The notes under the pieces are model-generated. The model saw only the letters and a list, made by a program, of their open reading frames with translations. It did no database searches and was not told the DNA's origin. DNA of 7,322 nucleotides, from assembly GCA_002496955.1 (NCBI GenBank), contig DALZ01000060.1, forward strand, positions 1 to 7,322. Reading direction: 5' to 3'. This DNA comes from Euryarchaeota archaeon UBA128 (GTDB taxonomy: Archaea; Thermoplasmatota; Poseidoniia; Poseidoniales; Poseidoniaceae). This document shows, in pieces, positions 1-5,487 of this stretch. The stretch's first letter is position 1, and the number at the start of each line of letters is the position of its first letter. The position numbers were made by a program, and so were the translations under genes.

Positions 1-91
1 GATAAACGCGCGGGCTCGAGCAGCCCTACGTGACGGTTCCAGTAAAGTGGTTGAACTTACGGCATCTCCTGACGATAAAGAATCGGAATAA
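1..91 (+). CDS. 3' end of an unidentified rightward gene (partial)
   Basis: Reading from base 2, an open frame runs from the left edge and ends at a TAA at 89-91, giving 29 residues that begin INARARAALRDGSSK and end in the acidic tail SPDDKESE. The fragment has a helical, Ala/Arg-rich stretch followed by a polar acidic tail, which looks like a genuine protein C-terminus rather than random translation. Two further points support it: no other gene covers these bases, and its stop codon abuts the stop of the convergent pentapeptide gene in the same way as the two other convergent pairs in the window. I do not recognise the family, and the start lies outside the window. Confidence 0.55.
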   Translation, partial: INARARAALRDGSSKVVELTASPDDKESE

Positions 92-532
92 TCAATCATT
101 TTCTGGTTTTGGCCATTTCTTTTTCAGTGCCTTTTTCAAACCTTCATCAAGCGTTGCATTCCACCAATCGCTACCTCGCCAGATGGCATATTTGCCACGA
201 ATACCGCGCAGGTCAGCGCCAGCGAACTTACAATTATTGAAGTTTGACAGGTTTAACCTTGCCTTTCTGAGGTCAGCACCTCTGAAATCTGCATTATCGA
301 AGGCGGACTTCATTAGGTCGGCTTCAACCATTGAAGCCCGGTGAAAGTTACAATTAGAAAAATCACCCTCGGTTAGGTCGGCCCCATCAAGTATGGCTCG
401 TTTGAAATTGGAACCAGAGTGTCGACCCTTACGTAATAGTGCACGAGCTTTGTTTTGATATGACCAATCCAAAACCTCAGCCTTTTCCCCAACATTGTCT
501 CGTGGGTCGTCTGGGTTTCCTGACATTACCAT
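92..532 (-). CDS. Pentapeptide-repeat protein
   Basis: The protein is about 146 aa from the ATG at 532. Counting from the GTG at 541, residues 44-113 form 14 uninterrupted pentapeptides of the A(D/N)LXX type, such as ADLTE, ADLMK, ADFRG and ADLRG, with Phe, Leu or Met at the centre. This predicts about 3.5 turns of a right-handed quadrilateral beta-helix. A Trp-rich segment (YAIWRGSDWWNATLDEG) and a lysine-rich C-terminus (KKALKKKW) follow. There is no signal peptide or membrane helix, so it is probably cytoplasmic. Pentapeptide proteins often act as binding scaffolds and the partner here is unknown; it is too short and unlike Qnr to be called a gyrase-protecting DNA mimic. Possible starts are GTG 541, ATG 532 and ATG 526. 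I prefer 532 because GTGA lies 5 nt upstream. It follows the winged-helix gene by 9 nt, so the two are probably co-transcribed and translationally coupled. Confidence 0.85.
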   Translation of the reverse strand: MVMSGNPDDPRDNVGEKAEVLDWSYQNKARALLRKGRHSGSNFKRAILDGADLTEGDFSNCNFHRASMVEADLMKSAFDNADFRGADLRKARLNLSNFNNCKFAGADLRGIRGKYAIWRGSDWWNATLDEGLKKALKKKWPKPEND

Positions 533-541
533 GATTCTCAC

Positions 542-1042
542 TCATTTCTTGGCCCGACTTTCTAGATGCTTTCTGCCGGTTTCGGTTAATTCAGCGAATC
601 GGTTCTTGTCACCATGTTGTTTGGCAATAAGCAAGAAATCTTTCTCTCGCAAACGGTTGATGTATAGTGAAAGATTGCCTGGGGGTTCGATATTAGCTTC
701 TTCAAATAATGCGTTGATTACTCTTGGAGGGCAGTCGGTTAATCCTTCAACATCTCTCAAAAAGTGTAAAGCTCCTAGTACCTGTTCTGGTTTTCCCTCA
801 AGACTGCAATTGTCAACCAAGGTTCGAAACATCATGCCTCGCTGAGGAATAGATTTCTGCTCTGAGGTTGAATTAGAAGCATCGACAGCCATATCTTTTG
901 CATCCTCTAATCGCTCTAGGATAATGCTCCAGAAACCTTCTTCTTTGAATCGAGCAAACTTTTCGTCTACCTCTATTTCGGAACCCTCACTTTCAAAATC
1001 GAACTCTCCAACATGGATTGAGATTTTATTGAGTCCAGACAT
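542..1042 (-). CDS. Archaeal winged-helix domain protein with N-terminal beta domain
   Basis: 166 aa from the ATG at 1042. The first 45 residues are strand-like (ISIHVGEFDFESEGSEIEV) followed by an acidic helix. This resembles the 'F-E-G-S/D' N-terminal domain that precedes a winged helix in many uncharacterised archaeal proteins. A polar Ser/Thr linker sits near residues 52-65. Residues about 85-160 look like a winged helix-turn-helix: a helix (PEQVLGALHFLRDVEG), then NLSLYINRLREKDFL as the probable recognition helix, then a wing ending in FAELTETGRKHLE. The likely role is a DNA-binding or protein-binding regulator, with target unknown. An upstream GTG at 1051 is possible, but the ATG is preceded by GTGAT (1051-1047) at 4 nt spacing, which matches an archaeal Shine-Dalgarno. 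It is the first gene of the leftward pair and is divergent from PAC2. The family resemblance is from memory of sequence pattern only. Confidence 0.75.
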   Translation of the reverse strand: MSGLNKISIHVGEFDFESEGSEIEVDEKFARFKEEGFWSIILERLEDAKDMAVDASNSTSEQKSIPQRGMMFRTLVDNCSLEGKPEQVLGALHFLRDVEGLTDCPPRVINALFEEANIEPPGNLSLYINRLREKDFLLIAKQHGDKNRFAELTETGRKHLESRAKK

Positions 1043-1169
1043 GTTAATCACTATTACCCAAGAGAGCGATGTAGATAACTGTTTACAAAATTGTTACTAA
1101 CAAAGATTTTTCAAGCAAATCACATAGTAGTCTTTTCAAAGGAATTACCTCACGCAGGGGTTGACTGGC
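1043..1169. promoter_or_regulatory. Divergent intergenic region between winged-helix gene and PAC2
   Basis: These roughly 127 bp must hold the promoters of both flanking units, because the genes point away from each other. It is AT-rich around 1080-1115. A perfect 13-bp palindrome, TTGTTACTAACAA, lies at 1091-1103 and could be a symmetric protein-binding site. No textbook TATA box sits 25-30 bp upstream of either ATG. GGGGTTGA at 1157-1164, 5 nt before the PAC2 ATG, resembles a Shine-Dalgarno, so PAC2 probably has a leader. Confidence 0.5.
1091..1103. repeat. 13-bp palindrome in a divergent intergenic region
   Basis: TTGTTA-C-TAACAA, two perfect 6-bp arms around one base, near the middle of the region between the winged-helix gene and PAC2. 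It could be an operator, possibly for the adjacent winged-helix protein, but arms this short can arise by chance. Confidence 0.35.
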
Positions 1170-1928
1170 ATGACTGTCCACGAGTTCAAAGGTTACGCGT
1201 TAGTTCTCAAGAGCGGCGCAGATCCAACGACAGGGGGCGTTGCTATTGCTGGTTTTACTACCGCTGGCATGGTCGGAGTTATTGCTGCCTCCCACATCAT
1301 AAGAACATTGCAGCTCAACCAATTAGGAACCGTATTAAATGCTGACTTTCCGGCCGTAGCGCTCATTCAAGATGAAATACCAAAACACCCGGTTCGGGTG
1401 TATCAAGGCACTGGCGTGGGGGTTTTCACATCAGAAATAAAATTCCAAGATAAACAAGATATCATGTTTGCCTCGACTGTTTTAGAGTGGTATACAAAGG
1501 GCGGTTTTGATAAACTGATAATAATCGACGGCATCATCGCACCAGATAAGCAACTCAACCAAGGTGAATTATACGGTGTTGGTTCGTCTGAGAAAGCCCG
1601 TGAAGATCTTAGAATGGCCGGTATCGAACCAATTCAGCAAGGTATTGTTGCAGGTATCACCGGTTTCCTATTGGGAGAAGGCGACCGACTCGGGATTGAC
1701 GTTACAGCCTTATTAGCGGAAGCAAGTCCGATGTATCCAGATGCTAGAGCTGCAGCATTGGCAATTGAAGCAGTTTGCGATTTGACTGGATTGGAGATCC
1801 CGCTGACTGAACTGCTCGAGAATGCTAGAGAGATTGAGAATAGCGTGCGTGAAGTATTTGAGAAATCAATGACTATGTTGCCGGCCCCAGAAACCGATGA
1901 TGATTTTATCGATCCATCATTTGGTTGA
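1170..1928 (+). CDS. PAC2-family protein (proteasome assembly chaperone homologue)
   Basis: 252 aa from the ATG at 1170. The N-terminal half carries the PAC2 signature: a glycine-rich GGVAIAGFTTAGMVGVIAAS, where the family usually has GFPG.GLVG.IAA, followed by HIIRTLQLNQLGTV and then FPAVALIQDEIPKHPVRVY. The C-terminal half has GIVAGITGFLLGEGDRLGID and LLAEASPMYPDARAAALAI, matching the family's 'GItGLLL' and 'D.rAA' blocks, then a helix (ENAREIENSVREVFEKS) and an acidic tail (ETDDDFIDPSFG). The family includes eukaryotic PAC2 and archaeal homologues such as PbaB, which help assemble the 20S proteasome; other archaeal paralogues are of unknown role, so a direct chaperone function is inference. 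The ORF could begin at TTG 1161, but the ATG has the better spacing to GGGGTTGA. It is monocistronic and convergent with trm1, with no gap between the stops. Confidence 0.88.
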   Translation: MTVHEFKGYALVLKSGADPTTGGVAIAGFTTAGMVGVIAASHIIRTLQLNQLGTVLNADFPAVALIQDEIPKHPVRVYQGTGVGVFTSEIKFQDKQDIMFASTVLEWYTKGGFDKLIIIDGIIAPDKQLNQGELYGVGSSEKAREDLRMAGIEPIQQGIVAGITGFLLGEGDRLGIDVTALLAEASPMYPDARAAALAIEAVCDLTGLEIPLTELLENAREIENSVREVFEKSMTMLPAPETDDDFIDPSFG

Positions 1929-3272
1929 TTAATTGTGATATTTTCTGAATACCGATAACACATCCTCAAAGTCTGCGTCGGTTACGAACATCGGATTCAT
2001 ATCTGGATATCTCGCTGCACTATGGCCTAAAGCAATCAAGTCAGTGATTAATTTATCCAGTTTCGGCGCGCCCTTAGTACCTGCTAGACGCGGCATGGCG
2101 TCTAAACTAAGCAATAGATGCTCACGACTTAGTAAGTCTGCAGCATCAGCAATATGTTTGACGCTGCGCGCCATTTCTCGCGTGGCATATTCAATGTCTT
2201 TTTCATGCCACTCAAGGCCTATGGCGATTAACCTCGTCAAATCCTCATCACTTGGTAAACAAGTTTCAATCGCACTTTGTTCGCTCATTCTTCCAGCAAT
2301 ATCCCTATCCATTAGTGCCCCAGTCCATAATGGTCCACTACATTGTTTGACTTGCTCAGTATCTGGATACTTGATGAATCGGTATGGTATATCGGTGCAT
2401 CTAAGTCGGTAGCCAATATTGGATTGAAAGTCAGAGGCGCCTTCTTTTGAGGTTTTCACTAACACACTTACTCTGACGTGATGTCCATCAAACAAAGACA
2501 AAATAGGTTTTATTTCCTTATCATGCATTGCAGCAACCTTGGCAATCAAGCCAAGTAAAACTCTTACTGCATCATCATGAGCATACTCGTCTACGATACC
2601 CTGGGAATCATAGCGGCGCTTCTGTGAACTCAACGAGGAGCCGGTTAATGCAGCAGTATCAGTAGCGGTTACCTCTATCACTCCAGTTCTCGCTAAACAT
2701 TGAATCGCTGAATCAATAAATGGTACAGGGGAGCCAAAAGGGTCGATATCAATCCACTGATATGATGCCTCTGCCATGGCCAATTTTGCATCCATTTTTT
2801 GGAAAAAAATACCATTTATGAGCTCTCTATGTGCTATTGAATCATAACGATCTAAGTCGACCTCAACATTTTCAACATAACTTGGAAGGTTATGATTATG
2901 CGAAGCTATAGCCCAATTAAGCGCGGAATCATTCAAATCATTCCCCGTGATTCGAAGTCTATGTTGCAAAAAGTCTGGTATTTCATTACGCCATCGTCTT
3001 ATTCTAACTCCGGTTGAACACATTGCATCAAATGCCCTGACCGGTTTATCCTGGCGAGTCAGCCAATTATGTTCAAGCGCGTCTTTCAACAACAAAACTG
3101 ACCGGGTTCTCGATGGCGCCATCGCAGGATTAAGAAATCCTCCTCCGGTTTTTTTTGCTGGGCCCCTTGGCATGTGTGACGGCCTCTCTTGTTTTGGTTG
3201 TAGATGGACGACAGTTTTGCCTTCAAGCCACAGGCTACCGGGCCAACCATCTGGAATCTTTCCAACATCCAT
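1929..3272 (-). CDS. trm1: tRNA (guanine26-N2)-dimethyltransferase Trm1
   Basis: 447 aa. It transfers two methyl groups from S-adenosylmethionine to N2 of G26 in tRNA. Visible family blocks in order: LWLEGKTVVHL (14-24); the entry motif FLNPAMAPSRTRSVLLL (46-62); SAM motif I FDAMCSTGVRIRRW (81-94); NDLN (111-114); the catalytic block DIDPFGSPVPFIDSA (175-189); VTATDTAALTG (201-211); GPLWTGAL (313-320); and the C-terminal substrate block GHSAARYPDMNPMFVTDADF (416-435). The ATG at 3272 is supported because the N-terminal EGK strand lies well inside it. One oddity: archaeal Trm1 commonly has a four-cysteine zinc knuckle before GPLW. Here that stretch is shortened and keeps only Cys292 and Cys311, so zinc is probably not bound in the usual way. 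No clear Shine-Dalgarno. The gene is divergent from the membrane-protein/guaAa unit and convergent with PAC2. Confidence 0.96.
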   Translation of the reverse strand: MDVGKIPDGWPGSLWLEGKTVVHLQPKQERPSHMPRGPAKKTGGGFLNPAMAPSRTRSVLLLKDALEHNWLTRQDKPVRAFDAMCSTGVRIRRWRNEIPDFLQHRLRITGNDLNDSALNWAIASHNHNLPSYVENVEVDLDRYDSIAHRELINGIFFQKMDAKLAMAEASYQWIDIDPFGSPVPFIDSAIQCLARTGVIEVTATDTAALTGSSLSSQKRRYDSQGIVDEYAHDDAVRVLLGLIAKVAAMHDKEIKPILSLFDGHHVRVSVLVKTSKEGASDFQSNIGYRLRCTDIPYRFIKYPDTEQVKQCSGPLWTGALMDRDIAGRMSEQSAIETCLPSDEDLTRLIAIGLEWHEKDIEYATREMARSVKHIADAADLLSREHLLLSLDAMPRLAGTKGAPKLDKLITDLIALGHSAARYPDMNPMFVTDADFEDVLSVFRKYHN

Positions 3273-3353
3273 AGGCGACCGACTCTATCCAGTAATCAAT
3301 CATTCATCAATATCTCTCAAAGCAATTTTAGATATTCAGTTTGAGCACTAACC
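3273..3353. promoter_or_regulatory. Divergent promoter region, trm1 / membrane protein
   Basis: This 81-bp region separates two divergent starts. The AT-rich TTTTAGATAT (3326-3335) lies about 24-28 bp before the ATG at 3354 on the plus strand, which is TATA-box spacing for a leaderless transcript. No Shine-Dalgarno precedes that ATG (AGCACTAACC). Read on the minus strand, the same AT-rich patch is about 55-60 bp from the trm1 ATG and could also serve trm1 with a short leader. The match to a TATA consensus is only moderate. Confidence 0.45.
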
Positions 3354-3746
3354 ATGTCAGACGAGTTCAAGCCGATGGGAATCACCATGGCAAATCTCAC
3401 AATAGGTTATGGTGTAATGATGATTATTTGGGGAATTGTAGTTTCAATTCTATCAGCTTCGCGATCCCCAACATCATTTATTCCCTCAATAATGGGTGCA
3501 TTGATTCTTATTCCGGGTATTTTTACCAACCTACAACCACAGAGAAGGAAACTATGGATGCATGTTGCGGTAACAATTGGTGCACTGTGTGCCGTTGGTG
3601 GTACACGCTTTTTCATGATAATGTCAGACAAAGATACTAGCGTATATGCCAAAGGATCCATGTTGATGTTGTTTGTAACAGGTTCGATATACACTTACCT
3701 TTGTGTAAAGTCGTTCAAACATGCCCGCATATCACAATCGGAGTGA
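3354..3746 (+). CDS. Small four-helix integral membrane protein
   Basis: 130 aa. Four hydrophobic segments: about 13-34 (ANLTIGYGVMMIIWGIVVS), 42-59 (FIPSIMGALILIPGIF), 67-89 (LWMHVAVTIGALCAVGG) and 99-118 (AKGSMLMLFVTGSIYTY). There is no cleavable signal peptide, and charged residues (QPQRRK) lie between helices 2 and 3. The pattern S-P-T-S-F-I-P-x3-G before helix 2 and RRKLWMH before helix 3 resembles a family of small uncharacterised membrane proteins that occurs in several phyla with 'TALIP...G' and 'RKH.MH' motifs; this is from memory and not checked. No catalytic motif is seen. It is the first gene of a unit with guaAa, 9 nt upstream of it. Whether the pairing is functional is unknown. 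Confidence 0.8.
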   Translation: MSDEFKPMGITMANLTIGYGVMMIIWGIVVSILSASRSPTSFIPSIMGALILIPGIFTNLQPQRRKLWMHVAVTIGALCAVGGTRFFMIMSDKDTSVYAKGSMLMLFVTGSIYTYLCVKSFKHARISQSE

Positions 3747-3749
3747 GGT
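3745..3749 (+). promoter_or_regulatory. Ribosome binding site deciding the guaAa start
   Basis: GAGGT, overlapping the TGA stop of the membrane-protein gene, lies 6 nt before the ATG at 3756. This favours that ATG over the TTG at 3750, which would leave no spacing from the site. Confidence 0.6.
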
Positions 3750-3755
3750 TTGACT

Positions 3756-4352
3756 ATGAGTGAAAAACCATTGGTCATCGATGTCGTTGACAACGGCGGA
3801 CAATGGACTCATCGTGAGTGGCGAATGCTACGTTATCTCAAAGTTGATACGCAAATTATTGACAACACTACGCCTGTAGATCAGTTAAGAGAGTTAGATG
3901 GTATAATTCTGTCCGGTGGTGCCGCTAGAGTTGGCTTAACCGGTGAATTAGGCAACTGTGGAGCATATCTTGAACTTGATATTCCAATATTGGGTATTTG
4001 TGCTGGACATCAGTTCATGGCGCGTCATTATGGCGGGGATGCTAGAGAATCTCCAATTCCTGAATTCGGCGCGATGGAGATTGAATTACAGAACGGTGGC
4101 GGTAAAATATTTCATGGCACTGCAGCAAAACAAACAGTATGGGAATCGCATAACGATGAGGTTCATGAAGTCCCTGAAGGCTTTTTCATAACTGCTAGTA
4201 GCCCCTCATGCCAAGTTCAAGGCATGGAAAATATGGCAGGTGACCGATTTGGTTTACAATTTCATCCAGAGGTCAATGATTCCGAATATGGAAAAGAGAT
4301 GTTTGAAAATTTCGTCGAAATATGTCGGCAAAACAGAGACGACAACAGATAG
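3756..4352 (+). CDS. guaAa: GMP synthase glutaminase subunit (GuaAa, class I glutamine amidotransferase)
   Basis: 198 aa from the ATG. It hydrolyses glutamine and passes ammonia to the separate ATP-pyrophosphatase subunit (GuaAb), which aminates XMP to GMP. Seen in order: VVDNGGQWTHREWRMLRYL (10-28), typical of archaeal GuaAa; DGIILSGGAARVG (48-60) with the oxyanion glycines; the nucleophile elbow ILGICAGHQ (78-86) with Cys82; SHNDEVHEVPEGF (131-143); and FGLQFHPEV (165-173) with His170 and Glu172 completing the Cys-His-Glu triad. The length is right for a stand-alone subunit, since no synthetase domain follows and the gene stops before a new promoter. GuaAb is not in this window. PabA, TrpG, HisH and PurQ are less likely because of the DNGGQ start and the SHNDEV block. 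It is probably co-transcribed with the membrane protein upstream. Confidence 0.94.
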   Translation: MSEKPLVIDVVDNGGQWTHREWRMLRYLKVDTQIIDNTTPVDQLRELDGIILSGGAARVGLTGELGNCGAYLELDIPILGICAGHQFMARHYGGDARESPIPEFGAMEIELQNGGGKIFHGTAAKQTVWESHNDEVHEVPEGFFITASSPSCQVQGMENMAGDRFGLQFHPEVNDSEYGKEMFENFVEICRQNRDDNR

Positions 4353-4365
4353 TATCAAACACGGA

Positions 4366-4372
4366 TATAAAA
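4366..4372 (+). promoter_or_regulatory. Archaeal TATA box for the SDR-Rieske operon
   Basis: TATAAAA within GATATAAAAG, 29 bp (first T) before the A of the ATG at 4395. Archaeal transcription usually begins about 25-30 bp downstream of the TATA box, so the start would fall at or within a few bases of the ATG. No Shine-Dalgarno lies in GAGAATATC before the ATG, consistent with leaderless translation. It lies in the 42-bp gap after guaAa and marks a new transcription unit. Confidence 0.75.
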
Positions 4373-4394
4373 GTTAAATTGACCAGAGAATATC

Positions 4395-5126
4395 ATGTCT
4401 GGTTCCTTTTTAGTGATTGGCGGCAGTAGTGATATAGCACTCAATCTGATTAGGCAACTGGTTGATTCGGGTAACACGGTAACCGTGTTAGCGCGTGACG
4501 AATCTAGAGTTGAATCCCTGAAGACCAGTGGCGTTCACGTAGTCTGTGGCGATGGTTTGGTTGAAGAAGACCTTGCCGGCGCGATTGAGTTGGCGAAACA
4601 ACATGGTGGTGGCAGTATTAACGGCGCTGCCCACCTAATCGGTTCGATTTTACTCAAACCGCCGCACGCGTTGAAGGTAGCAGATTTTGAATCAGTCATA
4701 ACCACTAATCTGACTAGTGCTTTTCTGTCTCTGTCAATGATTAGTAAAGCAATGCTGCGCAGTGGTGGCGGGAGACTCGTCTTCACATCGAGCGTTGCCG
4801 GCAGTCTCGGTTTGGTCAACCATGAGGCGATTGCAGCTGCTAAAGGTGGCATAGAAGCAATGGTTAGGGCGGCTGCAGCAACCTACGCTCAACGTAACAT
4901 ACGAGTAAATGCGGTTGCTCCTGGTCTTACAGAAACCCGTCTTGGAGCGACTGTTCTCAAATCTGATGCAATGCGCGAAGCAGCGGTCTCAATGATCCCG
5001 ATGAAGCGGATTAACCAACCCGATGAGGTTGCATCAGCAATGTTTTGGTTACTTACCAAGGCGCCGGATAACTTCACTGGCCAGGTATTGAACTTAGATG
5101 GAGGAATGGCGAATGTCAGAAACTAG
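4395..5126 (+). CDS. SDR-fold oxidoreductase-like protein lacking the catalytic tyrosine
   Basis: 243 aa, the usual length of a classical short-chain dehydrogenase/reductase. Visible: a first strand and glycine-rich dinucleotide loop FLVIGGSSDIA (5-15); Arg34 after strand 2 (VLARDES), suggesting NADP(H) preference; NGAAH (76-80) in place of NNAG; Asn105 (TTNLTSAF); FTSSVAG (130-136) with the active-site serine at 133; Lys150 (AAAKGGIEA); IRVNAVAPGLTETRLG (169-184); and the C-terminal VLNLDGG (231-237). In the S-x12-Y-x3-K spacing, position 146 should be Tyr but is Ile (codon ATT). Some SDR homologues with a 'NHEAIAAAK' block share this, so it may define a subfamily rather than a dead copy (recalled, not checked). 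The substrate is unknown. It overlaps the Rieske gene by 14 nt, which suggests a functional pair. Confidence 0.9.
   Translation: MSGSFLVIGGSSDIALNLIRQLVDSGNTVTVLARDESRVESLKTSGVHVVCGDGLVEEDLAGAIELAKQHGGGSINGAAHLIGSILLKPPHALKVADFESVITTNLTSAFLSLSMISKAMLRSGGGRLVFTSSVAGSLGLVNHEAIAAAKGGIEAMVRAAAATYAQRNIRVNAVAPGLTETRLGATVLKSDAMREAAVSMIPMKRINQPDEVASAMFWLLTKAPDNFTGQVLNLDGGMANVRN
5100..5104 (+). promoter_or_regulatory. Ribosome binding site of the Rieske gene, inside the SDR gene
   Basis: GGAGG lies 8 nt before the ATG at 5113. It is formed by the codons for the conserved Gly-Gly of the SDR C-terminal DGG motif. It favours the ATG at 5113 over the in-frame ATG at 5098, which would place the site after the start. 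Confidence 0.7.
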
Positions 5127-5487
5127 TAAAGCAAAATGGAGAGATGCTCTCCCGGTGAAAAAATTAGAAAACGGGAAGAAAAAAATGATTAACATTGGTA
5201 AAAAAATGATACTTCTTGGTATGCAAGATAATCACTACTTTGCAACGGAGGCACTTTGCCGCCACATGCGCTGGCCGCTGGCTTGGGGAGCGAAAGTTGA
5301 GGATGACTGCATCAGGTGTCCGCTGCATCAAACGACCCACAAAATATCTGATGGAGAACTAGTTGAATGGTCGCCATTTCCACTGTTTCCTCCTTATGGC
5401 AAGTTGGTCGGAAAGATGTCAAAGCAGAAGGAACTAGCCATTTATGAGACCCGAGTTAATAACTCTCAGATTCAGGTTTATTTCTGA
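5113..5487 (+). CDS. Rieske [2Fe-2S] domain protein
   Basis: 124 aa from the ATG at 5113. The two cluster-binding boxes are present: CRH (Cys49, His51) and CPLH (Cys69, His72), 17 residues apart, the normal spacing of ferredoxin-type Rieske proteins. Between them is MRWPLAWGAKVEDDC, and after them HKISDGELVEWSPFPLFPPYG, with the usual 'DG' turn and a Pro/Phe-rich loop. No transmembrane anchor, Tat signal or oxygenase catalytic domain is present, so this is a small soluble electron carrier or a regulatory/structural Rieske protein rather than a bc1 subunit or a dioxygenase alpha chain. The N-terminus is lysine-rich (VKKLENGKKKMINIGKKM), encoded by two A7 runs. It is translationally coupled to the SDR-like gene, so the SDR protein is a candidate redox partner. 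Convergent with the DUF523 gene, stops abutting. Confidence 0.9.
   Translation: MSETSKAKWRDALPVKKLENGKKKMINIGKKMILLGMQDNHYFATEALCRHMRWPLAWGAKVEDDCIRCPLHQTTHKISDGELVEWSPFPLFPPYGKLVGKMSKQKELAIYETRVNNSQIQVYF
5179..5210 (+). repeat. Short direct repeat with two A7 runs inside the Rieske gene
   Basis: The 11-mer AAAAAAATGAT occurs at 5179-5189 and again at 5200-5210, 21 bp (seven codons) apart and in the same frame, giving two copies of KKMI. The two seven-A tracts are candidates for replication or transcription slippage. Confidence 0.6.

Noticed and set aside
30..344. Rightward open frame of 104 codons across the pentapeptide gene
   Set aside because: It is antisense to a clearly repetitive, well-formed pentapeptide protein and has no family features; its Phe/Ser richness is the mirror of Lys/Asn-type codons.
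92..532. Qnr/MfpA-like DNA-mimic or gyrase-protection function for the pentapeptide protein
   Set aside because: Only about 14 repeats, with no Qnr loops and a basic rather than acidic C-terminus; general fold similarity does not support it.
1634..1969. Leftward open frame across the end of PAC2 and the trm1 tail
   Set aside because: It is antisense to the conserved PAC2 C-terminal blocks and has Ser/Ala-rich shadow composition.
2044..2412. Rightward open frame inside trm1, with others at 2947-3351 and on the minus strand at 3086-3268
   Set aside because: trm1 is intact with all family motifs over the same bases, so these are shadow frames.
89..3304. 12-mer TAATCAATCATT present at 89-100 and 3293-3304
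   Set aside because: A few shared 12-mers are expected by chance in a 7-kb AT-rich window; the two contexts differ (gene junction versus divergent promoter) and similarity stops outside the match.
4535..4852. Leftward open frames within the SDR gene (also 4889-5077)
   Set aside because: They are antisense to conserved SDR motifs and have no promoter or ribosome binding site of their own.
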